A DNA stretch of 64,000 nucleotides from Proteles cristata cristata (lineage: Eukaryota > Chordata > Mammalia > Carnivora > Hyaenidae). A program made the position numbers and the translations under genes. Numbering within the stretch: position 1 is the stretch's first letter; each line of letters starts with the position of its first letter. Positions 42,290-60,928 of the stretch are shown here, piece after piece. The stretch is from the NCBI GenBank assembly GCA_017311185.1, contig JAESUZ010002594.1:620001-684000 (forward strand), read 5' to 3'. The notes beneath the pieces were generated by a model, which saw nothing but the letters and a program-made list of their open reading frames with translations, was not told where the DNA came from and ran no database searches.

Positions 42290-42427
42290 CCGCCCCGCCC
42301 CCCAATTGGTTGTATAAATTCCTTCCCTTTGCCCCAACCCGGGCACTGCGTGCCTCGGACACCAGCCTGGCCTGTTTCTGCTCACTCCTGAAGGGCCAGT
42401 CAGGATCAAAGCGCCCCAGCAAGCGGC
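42290..42427 (+). promoter_or_regulatory. SELENBP1: SELENBP1 core promoter and 5'UTR
   Basis: GC boxes (CCCCGCCCCGCCCC, about 42,289-42,302), an inverted CCAAT box (ATTGG, 42,305-42,309) and a TATA-like TATAAAT (42,313-42,319) stand in canonical order. Transcription is therefore expected near 42,343-42,348, leaving a short 5'UTR of about 80 bases before the ATG at 42,428. A TATA-type promoter fits a tissue-regulated gene better than the CpG promoters of its two neighbours. Confidence 0.75.
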
Positions 42428-49808
<7,381 letters not shown>

Positions 49809-50060
49809 AGCCCACCCCAGGGTAGCCCCCTTCCACGTCTGAGCCCTCACTTCCTCCAAGACCCGCCCTCGCTCTGCTCCCTCCTGGCCCCCAACACTTT
49901 GCAGACTGTCCCACCAAAGCCAAACTGAGGCTGTCGGAATGTATTGAGTGGCGGCTTCATTTACTGACCACCTGTTGCATGTGGCTCACTCGCTGTTTTT
50001 ACATGAACGCTTAAAAGTTATTTTACCAAGAAATAAACTGCTGAACCTAGTCCTTACATT
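49809..50060 (+). terminator. SELENBP1: SELENBP1 3'UTR and polyadenylation signal
   Basis: About 225 bases after the TGA stands AATAAA (50032-50037). T/GT-rich sequence follows (CCTTGTCTTTGGGG, about 50,061), so cleavage is expected near 50,050-50,060. Confidence 0.85.
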
Positions 50061-50766
50061 CCCTTGTCTTTGGGGACACAGAGTCTGTGACCCTGCTTCC
50101 CCTGATCCTTTGTGTCTTGAGTCCTGGGAGGGGGGAAGACTACTTCACACCAGTGATTACAATGTGACGTTAAAGGTGCCCAGATCTCACTTTTATGGCC
50201 AGACAGAAGGCGAAGACTTCAGAGGTGGTTGTCACAAGGAAGGAGACCTTAGGGCAGAGAGTGTCCACTGGTGTTCCTATTGTTTTCAATCCATACTTTC
50301 TTTAATGAGTGTAATCTCACCTGCCATCCCTTTACACACGGGGGACACCCCAGAGCCCAGCATACATAGGGCATTCTGCTGGCAAGACTCCTGGGAAGAT
50401 GCACAGCTGTCTCTAGGTGAGGCATGTCCCCTCCCGCCTGGAAGACAGGAAGGTGGCGGGCAGGAGGGCTGAGAACTTCCAGGTGGACCAATCTAACAGA
50501 CCAGGCCTGACACTCTTGCCTCATCTGGATGGTGCGTTAGGACCCTGCCCAAAGCAGAGGTGTCTCCTTTCTCTGCACTATGGCTTCAGTTCTTTATAAA
50601 AGGGATGAGATGGAAGTTTCAGGAACCTAAGGGAAAAGCTAGGCAGTAATTCTAGCGACTCCTTTACTCTTTACCCAAGACAATACCAAGCAACGTACAG
50701 GTGACAACCTACATTCCTTTCCACCTTACATCAAGGTGCCTTGTTTGTTGTTTTTGCTTTTGTCTT
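50061..50766. other. Intergenic downstream flank of SELENBP1, nothing recognised
   Basis: Unique-looking, no repeat named. The frame at 49948-50472 begins in the 3'UTR and is not coding. Confidence 0.4.
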
Positions 50767-50955
50767 TTAAGTTTATTTTTAGTTATTTTGAGAGACAGCA
50801 AGAGTGAGAGTGGGGGAGGGGCAGAGAGAGAGAATCCCAAGCAGGCTCTGTGCCACCAGCCCGGAGCCAGATGTGGGGCTCGAACCCATGAACTGTGAGA
50901 TCATGACGTGAGCCGACGATGGATGCTTAACGGACTGAGCCACCCAGGCGCCCAG
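50767..50955 (-). mobile_element. SINEC, minus strand, first copy after the SINE-free block
   Basis: TTTTAAGTTTATTTTTAGTT start and GAGCCACCCAGGCGCCC end. AAGTG.CTT.TTT-type sequence on both sides is a possible target site. Confidence 0.9.
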
Positions 50956-50982
50956 AAGTGTCTTATTTTAAACGCTGGAGTA

Positions 50983-51090
50983 GGGGCGCCTACTCTCTCT
51001 GTGTCTCCCTCTCTCTGTGACCCTCCCCTGCTCACGCTGTCTCTCTCTCTCTCTCTCTGAAATAAATTTAAAAAACATTTAAAAAATGTA
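50983..51090 (+). mobile_element. Internally deleted SINEC (head joined to CT-rich tail)
   Basis: GGGGCGCC is followed at once by TACTCTCTCTGTGTCTCCC; the tRNA-like body is absent. AAACGCTGGAGTAGG (about 50,970) and AAACACTGGAGTAGG (about 51,091) flank it as target-site duplication. Confidence 0.85.
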
Positions 51091-51104
51091 AACACTGGAG
51101 TAGG

Positions 51105-51590
51105 CTCGGATTCCCAAGATGGCCAGGGCACCCTAAGAATGTAACACATTTTTTTCCTTTGGGGGTCTTTAAATCTGCTCCCTGAAACACCTGCCTCAAC
51201 TTAGTCCTGATTCATCCCCCTGCCTTCCTTGCCATCTGGCCAGCTTATCATATCCGTTTGAGAGCTGTCTCCTGCACTGACTCCCCAGGGTGGGGCCCTC
51301 CTGTGCTTAACCTCAGCACAGACAAAAGTCACCATATATTGAAACTGCCTGCTTATTCCCAGAACCTGGCTTACACCCTAGCACACAGTATGCTGTAATG
51401 GATAAATGAATATAAAGGAGGTATGTGCAATGAGTGACTTAGAGAGAGCCTTGGGACTTAGTGGGTCTTACTAGATGTTTCTCTCCTAAGTTTCCTCCCT
51501 GTCCTTTTCAATAACCGAACTGCTTCAGAAAGAAAAAGGATCATATAGTTCTATATCATATCTAAATATTTCTAAAGGTCTGGGGCCCCC
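51105..51590. other. Intergenic, nothing recognised
   Basis: No coding signal or repeat family named. Confidence 0.35.
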
Positions 51591-51591
51591 A

Positions 51592-51785
51592 GGTGGCTCA
51601 GTCAGTGAAGCGTCCGACTCGAGTTCAGCTCAGGCCATGAACTCATGGTTTGCGAGTTCGAGGCTCACGTCGGGCTCTGTGCTGACAGTCTGGAGCCTGC
51701 TTGGGATTCTCTGCCTCCTTCTCTCTCAGACCCTCCCCTCATTTCTCTCTCTCAGAATAAATAAGCATTTAAAAAAATTTAATAT
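51592..51785 (+). mobile_element. SINEC
   Basis: GGGGCCCCCAGGTGGCTCAG head. AATATTTCTAAAGG flanks both sides (about 51,566 and 51,781). Confidence 0.9.
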
Positions 51786-51859
51786 TTCTAAAGGCTCAAA
51801 ATTCCATTCAGTGAAATGAACCTCAAACACTAACCTTGCCAGAATCTATGAAGACGATA

Positions 51860-52321
51860 GGGGTTAGATCTAAAGGACATGAGCCCTGTCTGACAAACAA
51901 CTTGTATCCAGAATACAAAGCTCTCAAAATTCAACAGTACAAAGTCCTAAAATTCTGCTTTGGAAATGGACAAAAGATGTGAACAGACATCTCATCAAAG
52001 AGGATATAAAGAAGGCAAGAAAGCACATGAAAAGATAATCCACATCATCAGACATCAGGAAAATACAAATGGAAGCCATGCGGTATCACGACACACCTAT
52101 CAGGATGGCTAAAATAAAAAAATAGTGATAGTACAAAAATGTTGGCGAGGATAGGGAAAACCTGGATCACTCAGACATTGCTGGTCAAAGTGTAAAACGA
52201 CATAGTCACTCCGGAAAATACTTTGTCAATTCCTTATAAAGATCAAACATGGGGCACCTGGGTGGCGAGGAGCCTGCTTGGGATTCTCTCTCTCCCTCTC
52301 TCTGACCCTCCCCAGCTGGCA

Positions 52322-52365
<44 letters not shown>

Positions 52366-53170
52366 AAAAAAAATAAATAAATAAATAAACTTTAAAAAAA
52401 GACCAAATATGCACTTATATGCCCCAACAATTGAACTTTTGGGCATATGTCCCAGAAAACTGAAAGTGTACGTTCACACAAAAATCTGCACACAGTTGCT
52501 CATAGCAGCTTTACTCGTAATAGCCCAAACCTGGGAACCATCCAAATGTCGTTCAGAGGATTAATGATTAAACTGCTATCGCCATAACACGGACTATAAT
52601 AGTCAGCAATAAAAAAGGAATGAACTATGAGTACACGCAACAGTCTGGATGGATCTCAGGGGAATTGTGCTGAATAAAAAAAAAGCCAATCTCAAAAGGT
52701 TACATTAGTATGATTCAATTTATGTAACATTCATGAAATAACAAAAGTACAGAATTGAGAACTGATTAGTGGTTTCCAGGGGTTAGGGATGGGACTGGGT
52801 GTGGGGGGGGGGAGGGGTGGCTATCAAAGAGTTGCACAGGGGATTCTTGTAGTGATGGAACTGTTGTGTATCTTGACTGTTGTGAGGTCACACAATGCTA
52901 CAATGTGATAAAATTGCAGAGAACTAACTCTGCACACACATACATATTGTTGAGTGTACTTAAAGCTGGTGAAACCTGAGGAAATTTGGTGAGTTGTATC
53001 AATGCCAGTCAGTTTCCTGATTAAGATATAGCACTATGGCTATGCAAGGTGCACCGTCAGGGAAACTGGGTGAAGGGTACATGAGATCTCTCTCTCTCTC
53101 TTTCTCTCTCTCTGTATTATTTCTTGCAACTGTAAATTATCTCATTTACAATGTGAAATTTACAATGTGA
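51860..53170 (+). mobile_element. Old L1 ORF2 end and 3'UTR, sense, broken by a SINE
   Basis: 51,950-52,130 (GGAAATGGACAAAAGATGTG, ACACCTATCAGGATGGCTAA) and 52,480-52,700 (GCTCATAGCAGCTTTACTCG) are the ORF2 C-terminal region. 52,740-52,930 resembles 3'UTR. A (TC)n run lies at 53,088-53,112. Confidence 0.7.
52252..52397 (+). mobile_element. Internally deleted SINEC with expanded TC run
   Basis: GGGGCACCTGGGTGGC joins directly to GAGGAGCCTGCTTGGGATTC; most of the tRNA-like body is missing. A pure TC run of about 36 bases and an AAATAAATAAATAAA tail follow. AGA.CAAA.ATG flanks both sides. Confidence 0.88.
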
Positions 53171-53729
53171 AACTATAATTATCTCAAAAGAAAAAACAAC
53201 ACAGAAGTCAACATGAAGGAATTCCACTGGCCAAAGATGGGACAATTTGAGTTTTAAAAAAGAATAATAATTGAAATAGATTGAAATACAAGACCTATGT
53301 TAAAATCCAGAAGTTCATGAAAACACACATAGAAAAACTCTAATTGGTCATGTTTGAAAGATACTAGAAAACGACCTTGTTATTCTGAACACTGAAGAAC
53401 AAGAGAAAGAATCGAGTATTTATCTTGCTTTTCCTCAGGAATCCACCTTAGGACAACCAAATTATGGATGAAGTCAAGTTCTGTAAGGAATTTCAGCTAG
53501 TACATTAAGAAGGAATGATGGAATCTGGATAACACCAACTTGTAACTTCTAGTGACAAATGGGCCTAACCAGTGATCATCTGTGGCTGCAAAAACCATTA
53601 AATGAAACATGAAAATGATTTTATAATGGATAGAGCTGACTGGCAAAACCTGAATGCCCTCATCAATCTGCATCACAAAAAGAGTAATGACCAGGCATTA
53701 TATACCACCTATGAAGTATTCTTTAGAAA
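53171..53729. other. Intergenic, nothing recognised
   Basis: A-rich, repeat-like texture but no family I can name. Confidence 0.35.
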
Positions 53730-53731
53730 CT

Positions 53732-53952
53732 TTTTTTAATGTTTTAAAATTATTTTTGAGAGAGAGACAGACAGACAGACAGAACACAGGCAGGGGAAGA
53801 CCAGAGAGAGAGGGAGGCACAGAATCCAAAGCAGGCTCCAGGCTCTGAGCTGTCAACACAGAGCCTGATGTGGGTCTTGAACTCAATAACTGTGAGATCA
53901 TGAACTGAGCCAAAGTTGGACACTCAACCCACTGAGCCACCCAGGTGGCCCT
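53732..53952 (-). mobile_element. SINEC, minus strand
   Basis: TTTTTTTAATGTTTTAAAAT start, (ACAG)n near 53,768 and GAGCCACCCAGGTGGCCC end. GAAGTATTCTT flanks both sides (about 53,712 and 53,953). Confidence 0.92.
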
Positions 53953-54529
53953 GAAGTATTCTTGCCAAAAAATCAAAATGAATCTGAACAAGTCTCTAGA
54001 TCTCACAATCAGTTTACAGGAAATACAGGAGACAGAAGAACAAGTTTTAAAGTCTAAAAACATGACAAAGATGCAATCTTAAAAATGAAGAATGTGGGAG
54101 ATTCTATAAAACAAATGACTTGTTTCCTCAATGAATAAATTGAAAGAGAGAAAGACTTAAGAAACACATCGACCAAAACTAAATGCAATGCAATGTGTAG
54201 ATCTTGTTGATACTGATTTGAACATAACAGGAAACACATTTTTGAGAAAATTAGAGAAATTTGGACATGGCTGCTCAATGATAATAAGAAATTATGTATA
54301 ATTTTTTAGGTATGATAATGGCATTGGGACTATGTTTAAAAAGAAGTCCTTATTTTTTAGACATACTGAAGTATTTACATGAATACTAACTTATTTACAG
54401 ATGTACTGATATCATGAGTGCCTCCGTGAAAATGACCCAGAGCAGGTAAGTTGGAGAGTTGAGGAGGTAAAACAAGATTGACCAGATGTTTTTAATAATT
54501 CTTTTTTTAAATTTTTTCTAATCTTTATT
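53953..54529. other. Intergenic, nothing recognised
   Basis: AT-rich. No coding signal. Confidence 0.35.
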
Positions 54530-54748
54530 AATTAAGAGAATTTTTTATGTTTGTATTTTATTTTGAGAGACAAAGACAGAGAGTGAGCTGGGGAGGGGCA
54601 TAGAGAGAGGGAGACACAGAATCCAAAGCAGGCTCCAGCTCTGAGCTGTCAGCACAGAGCCCGACATGGGGCTCGAACCCACGGACCATGAGATCATGAC
54701 CTGAGCCGAAGTTGAACGCTTAACCGACTGAGCCACCCAGGCGCCCCT
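54530..54748 (-). mobile_element. SINEC, minus strand
   Basis: TTTTATGTTTGTATTTTATTT start and GAGCCACCCAGGCGCCCC end. GTT.TTAATAATTCTT flanks both sides (about 54,488 and 54,750). Confidence 0.92.
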
Positions 54749-54869
54749 GTTGTTAATAATTCTTAAAGCAGGATGATAGGTAAATGTATGTGGAGGATTA
54801 TATTCTTCCTTCTTTTGTATGTTTGAACATTTTTCATAATAAAAACTTTAAAAAATTCACCTGTTTCCT

Positions 54870-55626
54870 GATCCTGGCCTCAAATCCCTACTTCTGATCC
54901 TGCATCACTGAAACAGAAACTCCAAAACGAAGACAGTACCTCCTGTCACAGATGACCCAGTCACCAGCAATATGTGACCCAATCTTCCCTAATCCCTGTT
55001 GTGCCCTCCCTGACAGGGCCTCTCTGTTGTACTCAAAGAGATACCACCCCTAACCCAGCACCAGACTAGGGGGTGCTGAATAGCAAAACTGAGCTTAGCA
55101 TGTCTTCAGTCCATTGTATCATCTAGGGGCTCCTGCTAGCACCATGGTCAGCTCCACAAGTTGGTTTATGACACCATCTGGAAAGTTCTAGAGTTTGCAG
55201 AGCTCAGGGATATGCCCAGAAAAGCTGTAGCCCCCAGGCCACCATGACAAAGAGTATGGCCGAGTACTGGAATGTATCCACCCGTCATCGGTCCTTTTAG
55301 CGGGATTAGCCCTCCCACCCATTGTAATGTAGGTAAATCTTTCAGGACAACTCCAGGTAACTGCACTGATCTCAGGGGATTAGTGAGGATCATTCCCCTC
55401 CTTGCATCTTCCAAGGTTGATTGCCTGGCTCCATGCTCTAAATATCTACTCCTGGCCATTCTCTGGCACTATTAGGAGCCTCTTTCCTGACTTACTGATT
55501 TTGAGGCCTAGCAAACTCTGCCCTAAATGCTACCTGATTTAGAGGAATATGTACAACCTTGTGTTAAGTAAATAAATTAAGTTGCAGAGTTATATATATA
55601 AGAGAATAGTATAATCCCCATTAGAA
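54870..55626. other. Intergenic, moderately GC-rich, unidentified
   Basis: The minus frame at 55459-55166 (97 codons) has no domain. The texture could be an old LTR-type repeat but no landmark is decisive. Confidence 0.3.
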
Positions 55627-55628
55627 AT

Positions 55629-55839
55629 TTTTTAAATTTTTGTTTATTTTTGAGAGAAAGAGAGAGACAGAGTGTGAGCAGGGGCAGGGGCAGAGAGAGA
55701 GGGAGACACAGAACGCCAAACAGGCTCCAGGCTCCACCCTGTCAGCACAGAGCCCGACGTGGGGCTCAAACCCACGAACTGTGAGATCATGACCTGAGCT
55801 GAAGTTGGACGCTTAATCAACTGAGCCACCCAGGTGCCC
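55629..55839 (-). mobile_element. SINEC, minus strand
   Basis: TTTAAATTTTTGTTTATTTTT start and GAGCCACCCAGGTGCCCC end. TATAATCCCCATT flanks both sides (about 55,610 and 55,840). Confidence 0.93.
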
Positions 55840-56009
55840 CTATAATCCCCATTTTTAAGAAGAAATTGAACAAAAACCTTGAGTTAGGTGGATCTGTGTT
55901 TGTAAGAACATGAAGTGGGCATAGAGGATACTTACCAGAACATGTTATCCTAGAGAGGTGAGGATTATTTATGACATTTATAAGCTGTTTCTAGAACTAA
56001 GCTGGAAAT

Positions 56010-56470
56010 ATAAGTGCCAGTTATCTATTACTGTGTAACAAACCTTGCCAACATTTAGTGACTTAAAGTGATGGCAACACTACTTTTCCTCACAAATTTG
56101 TAATTAGGACAGGGCTTCATGGGACCTCCGTTCAGTGTCAGGTAGAGCAGTTTAAAGACTAGAAGATAGAATCATCCAATGGCTCACGTACTCACATGTC
56201 CAGTGACTGATGCTGGCTGTCACCTGGGACATTGGCTGGGGCTATGAGCTACACAGCCTTTCCATGTGGCTGCTTGGCCTCCTCACGACATGGTGTCTGG
56301 GTTCCAATGGTGAGCATCCCAAGAGACAGCAGAGAGGAAACCGGATCAGCTATTCTAACCTACACTCAGAGGCCACACAGCACCACCTTCACTGCACTCC
56401 AGTCACTGAGATAGTCACAGAGGCCTTCTCCGATTCAGGGAGACAGAAAATAGACTCCATCTCTTGATGG
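56010..56470. mobile_element. Possible ancient transposon or LTR fragment (family uncertain)
   Basis: CAGTTATCTATTACTGTGTAAC and TTAGTGACTTAAAGTGATG resemble a common mammalian ancient repeat, but I cannot settle the family. Confidence 0.35.
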
Positions 56471-56652
56471 GCAAGTGGCAAGGTTCTGAAATAGTCTGTG
56501 AAACCAGCAATGCTATTATGGCTATGTTTGGAAAATACAATCTTCCATGTGTAGACACAACTATCTTAATTAATGAAACTTACAGTGGAAATGTTCAGCA
56601 TTAGATAGCAAAACATACTATATAATTACATTAATTAAAACAGCGTATTACA

Positions 56653-56795
56653 TGGGGCACCTGGCTGGCTCAGTCGGTTGAGTGTCTGACTATTGATCTC
56701 AGCTCAGGTCTTAATCTCAGGGTTGTGAGCTCAAGCCCCACATTGGGCTCCATGCTGGGTCTGAAGCCTGCTTAAAAACAAACAAACAAAAAAAT
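56653..56795 (+). mobile_element. Short-form SINEC
   Basis: GGGGCACCTGGCTGGCTCAG head, TGAGCTCAAGCCCCACATTG block and an AAACAAACAAACAAAA tail. Confidence 0.9.
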
Positions 56796-56882
56796 CCAGT
56801 GTGTTATGGGTGGAGGAAGAGACAGAATCGATAGAAGAGAAGAAGGCCCAGAAACAGACCCAACTATAAAAGGGAATTTAGT

Positions 56883-56989
56883 GGGCACCTGGGTGGCGTC
56901 TGACTCTTGATTTTAGCTCAGGTCATGATCCCAGGGTTGTGGGATTGGGGTCTGCATCGGGCTCAACACTGAGCATGGAGCCTGCTTGA

Positions 56990-57026
<37 letters not shown>

Positions 57027-57112
57027 TCCCCCTCTCCCCTGCTCATTTTCTCTCTCTCTCTCAAAAATAAAAGTAAATAAATAAATAAAATAATAATAAA
57101 CTTAAAAAAAAA
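56883..57112 (+). mobile_element. SINEC with a small deletion after the head and long TC run
   Basis: GGGCACCTGGGTGGCGTCTGA: the AGTCGGTTAAG part is lost. (TC)n at about 56,995-57,021. Confidence 0.9.
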
Positions 57113-57170
57113 GGGAACAGCGTGTGATAAATGAATGAAAGGAAACAGCTAGAATAGGAAGGAATTGAGG

Positions 57171-57285
57171 GGCGCCTGGCTCGGCCAGTTGGTGGAGCAT
57201 GTAATTCTTGGTCTCCGGGTTGCGAGCCCAGCCCCGCATTGGGTGTACAGATTATGTAAAAAAATTAAATATTAAAAAAAAAAGA
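57171..57285 (+). mobile_element. Short-form SINEC
   Basis: GGGGCGCCTGGCTCGGCCAG head and GGGTGTACAGATTATGTAA tail region. GGAA.GGAA-type host sequence lies on both sides. Confidence 0.87.
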
Positions 57286-58207
57286 AGGAAATGATAAATA
57301 TTTTTAACAGACTGGCCATCCATATGGAAAACAAACAAATTAAATTAGGTCCTGTGGAAGATATTACTCGACTCTTGAAGAACCATTCCCAAAACTCTTC
57401 CCTTGCTCACCAAAGGTAACTTAACATATCTTTAGTTTTATGTTAATAATTCCATTACTTTTACTCTTTACCCCATGTGCACTTATCCATAAACAATATA
57501 CTGTTCAGTTGTGCCTGCCATCAGATATTTGTAAATTGCATCACGCTGTATGTTCTCTTCCATGTTACAATTTGTCCACTGTTTCTAAAGATCCACCCAT
57601 GTAGATGCATGTAGCTGTCATTCCCACCACCCAATGACATTCTATCATATGAATATACCATGACTTCCCTCTACTGTTGATGGACGTTGGGGTCCCCAGT
57701 TTTTGCTACTGCAAACAGTGAAACTTCAAACCTTACTGCCTCTGTCTTTAGGGCATGTTTGTAGGAGTAGAATTGTGGAATCATAACATATTCCCATATT
57801 CGACACTACCGAGTCATTCCAAACTCTTTTGAAACGGTCACTGTGTCCCCCCCAGCAGTGGGTGAAGGCTCCCATTGGCCCACTGCCGTGTGAGCTCCCA
57901 GCATTGCCAGACTTTGGAACTATGGCCAATTCAGTGGGTATGAAATGGTATCTGATCGTAGTTTTATCTGCATTTTCTTGATTCATATAGAGAGTGAACA
58001 ACTTCTCATATGTTCTGTGAACCATTTCTGCTTCTTTTCTGATATTCCTGTTGATTTTCTCTGCCCACTTTTTTTTTATTTGAATGTTTATCTTTTTATT
58101 TATAGAGAGCCTTTATAAATTGCGTATACTAATCCTTTGTCAGTTATATGTCTTGAAAATATCTTCTCCCAATTTGTGGCTTGATTTTATGTCTTTAAAA
58201 TTTTTTT

Positions 58208-58430
58208 TCTTAAAAAAAATTTAACGTTTTTTATTTATTTGTGAGAGAGAAAGAGACAGCGTGAGCAGGGGAGGGTCAGAGAGAGAGGGGAACACAGAAG
58301 CTGAAGCAGGCTCCAGGCTCTGAGCTAGCTGTCAGCACAGAGCCCGACGCGGGGCTCAAACCCACGAACTGTGAGATCATGACCTGAGCCGGAGTCAGAC
58401 ACTTAACCGACTGAGCCACCCAGGTGCCCC
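58208..58430 (-). mobile_element. SINEC, minus strand
   Basis: TTAACGTTTTTTATTTATTTG start and GAGCCACCCAGGTGCCCC end, followed by a C-run. Confidence 0.92.
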
Positions 58431-58440
58431 CCCCCCGCCA

Positions 58441-58666
58441 AATTTTTAAAATGTTTCTTTAGTTTATTTCTTTTGAGAGAAAGAGACACAGCATGGCCTG
58501 GGGGAGCGGCAGAGAGAGAGGGAGACACAGAATCAGAAGCAGGCTCCAGGCTCTGAGCTGTCAGCACAGAGCCGGATGTGGGACTCGAACTTCCAAACCG
58601 TGAGATCATGACCTAAGCTGAAATCAAGAGCCAGATACTCAACTGACTGAGCCACCCAGGTGCCCC
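58441..58666 (-). mobile_element. SINEC, minus strand, adjacent to the previous copy
   Basis: AAATGTTTCTTTAGTTTATTT start and GAGCCACCCAGGTGCCCC end. GTGGCTYGATTTTAT lies outside the pair on both sides (about 58,176 and 58,668). Confidence 0.92.
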
Positions 58667-58814
58667 AGTGGCTCGATTTTATATACTTTTCATAGTGGTT
58701 TTAAAAATAAAAATTTTAATATTAATGTATCTGAATTTATCAATATTTTCTTTTATGGTTAGCTTTCTAATGTTTAAGGAATTTCACCCCCAATATTAGT
58801 AGGCATTGTACAAT

Positions 58815-59055
58815 AGTGTTGAGAGCAAATTCTGAATCCAGATAGCCCAGGTTCAGATCTTGGCTCTCTCACTGTGTAACCCTGGGCAAATTATTAACCT
58901 TTCAATGCCTCAGTCTTCTGTAAAATAGGGATAATCACAGTATCTATCTGCTAGAGTTGCTATGAGATAAAGTGGAAACATCTGTGAGGCTCTTAGAGGA
59001 ATCCTCGGCACCTGTTAAGCTCTATATAAATTCTTGCTGTTATTGTAGTGATGCT
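58815..59055 (+). mobile_element. MIR element, sense
   Basis: GAATCCAGATAGCCCAGGTTC, CACTGTGTAACCCTGGGCAA and CTTCTGTAAAATAGGGATAAT in MIR order. Confidence 0.87.
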
Positions 59056-59444
59056 TATGAGATAATTTTTATTGTTACTTCTCAGGGCAAAGTACATCAT
59101 ACCCCCTTCAGGCCTTAGCACAATGCTTGGCATAAGTGAATAATTGCCTGTTTTCCCCATCTCCAGCCTTTCCCCCTACACAACCTCACCTTCTACAGCG
59201 CTGACAAAATTATCTCCTTTATAGAGCTATGATACTCTTTCTCCTTTTCCTGAAGTTTCCATGTATTCCCCACCATCTGCAAATTCCTAAGCTGCCATCA
59301 TTTACACCAAACTCTTTTTCCAATCAAGTGCCCTATATTTCCCTTCATACCAAACCATGGTGTTTGGGGGTATCTTTTCCATCAGTCTATATCCATATCT
59401 GTATGTGAGTATCTACAAATACGCATCTACACGGCCTCGGGCAG

Positions 59445-59685
59445 TGTTCAAGAGAATGGGCTCTGAAGGCAGACTACCTGCTTTGGATTCTGATTCCAGC
59501 ACTTACTACACACGTAACTGCAGGCAAGCCCCTTCACTAGTCCAAATCTCAGTTTCTTTGCCTGGAAAACGGAGACAGTAAGTACCTACTTCAAAGAGCT
59601 GCCAGAAGCATTAGATGAGAGGTTTAGCCTTTGGTATGGTGTCTAGCACACAGTAAACATCAAACACATTTTTGCTGTTATTAGC
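59445..59685 (+). mobile_element. MIR element, sense
   Basis: GGGCTCTGAAGGCAGACTACC, CAGCACTTACTACACACGTA and GGTGTCTAGCACACAGTAAA in MIR order. Confidence 0.85.
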
Positions 59686-60400
59686 AAGCCGTCTTGCCAG
59701 TATATCCTTATTCTCCCAAATTCTGCAATCCCCTGAGTTCTCCCAGTACCCACAGAAGCCAGTAGTAGATAAATGGAGGCCATAAGGGTCAAAGGTGACA
59801 AGATGCGGCATCGTTGCTATCCTTACAAAAGTACACTGATGAGGAGACCAGAGACTGTATTAGAAGTCAGGACTGCAAATATAGTTTTAGGTGTAAAGTA
59901 TCTGTTGTGCAAACCAAAACACATCCCTTAAAAAAATCGGTCACCTGCAGTCCCTGACCTTTGAAATTAGCTGCAAAACTCAGTCCCCACGTGCATTTTT
60001 CATGGCAAAGGGTCCACGGTTTTCATTCGATCCATGATCTAAACACAGCCCTAACCGGAAGGTTAAGAACCCGTGACCTATTCAGTGCAACGTTCTCTTA
60101 AAGAGTTCACGTAGGCATCCAGCACCCCCTGGGGGTGTCAGTCAAAATTCCAGTGATCCCCGAGTGCAGACCTATGGGGATGCAAATACATTAGGAACTC
60201 TTTGGAAGGAAAGAAAATACCCAAGGGAAACTAAGAAACGCTTGCATTTTAACTTAATGTGGTACAGCTGCTGAGATTTTGAGGCCTCCATCAGAGAGGA
60301 CCGGGAGCCCGTGTTTGCAGATTTGTTGTGGATGCCTGTAGGCTGCGTTGAGGGCCGGAGTCGGAGGGTGGGTGTTCAGCTTATTTTGCATCAAAAGAAG
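59686..60400. other. Intergenic upstream of RFX5, nothing recognised
   Basis: Unique-looking. No SINEC between 58,666 and 62,727. Candidate distal regulatory sequence only by position. Confidence 0.4.
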
Positions 60401-60469
60401 GTGGTGTGAGCTTACACCAAACCTCCATCACTGCTACCCATAATCTTCCAGCTATGTTATCATCCATTG

Positions 60470-60928
60470 ATTCTTTCCTTCCAGTTGCTCTGACAACCGA
60501 AGGCAAAACCGAAACCCGGAAGGCGAGGCCAAAGGAAAAGAAAGCTCCAAAGGGAGCCAGGCACCCGGTCTTTGGTCCTGCGGTCCCTTTAAGAGAAGAA
60601 CCTCTTGGGACCGGCAGTCCCAACCGACCCCAGTTTTAACCGAAACCTAACCCGGACTTCCCCCTCTTCACTCAAATAAGACCAACTTTGGATTTTCCCT
60701 CCCCTATTGGCCAATCAGAATCTGTTACCAGGCAGACTTGAGCTGCCGCGGGTGCGGGCCCGGCGCCTCTGTCTCCGGGTGGCAGCAATGACCAATGAGA
60801 GAACAGGCCGTGCGAGTCTCTAGGCAGATCGGGACTGCTCCAGCCACTCAGAAAAAAGAAAATAAAGCAACGCACGAGCCCGCTGGGCCAGGACCGTGGG
60901 TCTGGGCTGGAGTGAAGGTGGCTACGAG
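60470..60928 (+). promoter_or_regulatory. RFX5: RFX5 promoter and probable non-coding first exon
   Basis: TATA-less, CpG-containing region with a palindromic double CCAAT box (ATTGGCCAAT, 60706-60715) and a third CCAAT (60792-60796). A candidate donor ACGAG|GTAGTT (intron from 60929) could end the first, untranslated exon; an alternative donor CACAG|GTAGGG lies near 60,989. The transcription start is inferred to lie within 60,830-60,900. On the minus strand the two CCAAT sites are preceded by X-box-like sequences (see findings). Confidence 0.6.

Larger units (their letters stand above)
57300..58800 (-). mobile_element. Old L1 fragment, antisense, broken by two SINEs
   Basis: The minus frame at 58025-57726 contains an L1 ORF2-type RYHFIPTELAI stretch. 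58,110-58,190 (TAATCCTTTGTCAGTTATATG) and 58,667-58,790 continue in antisense. Confidence 0.7.
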
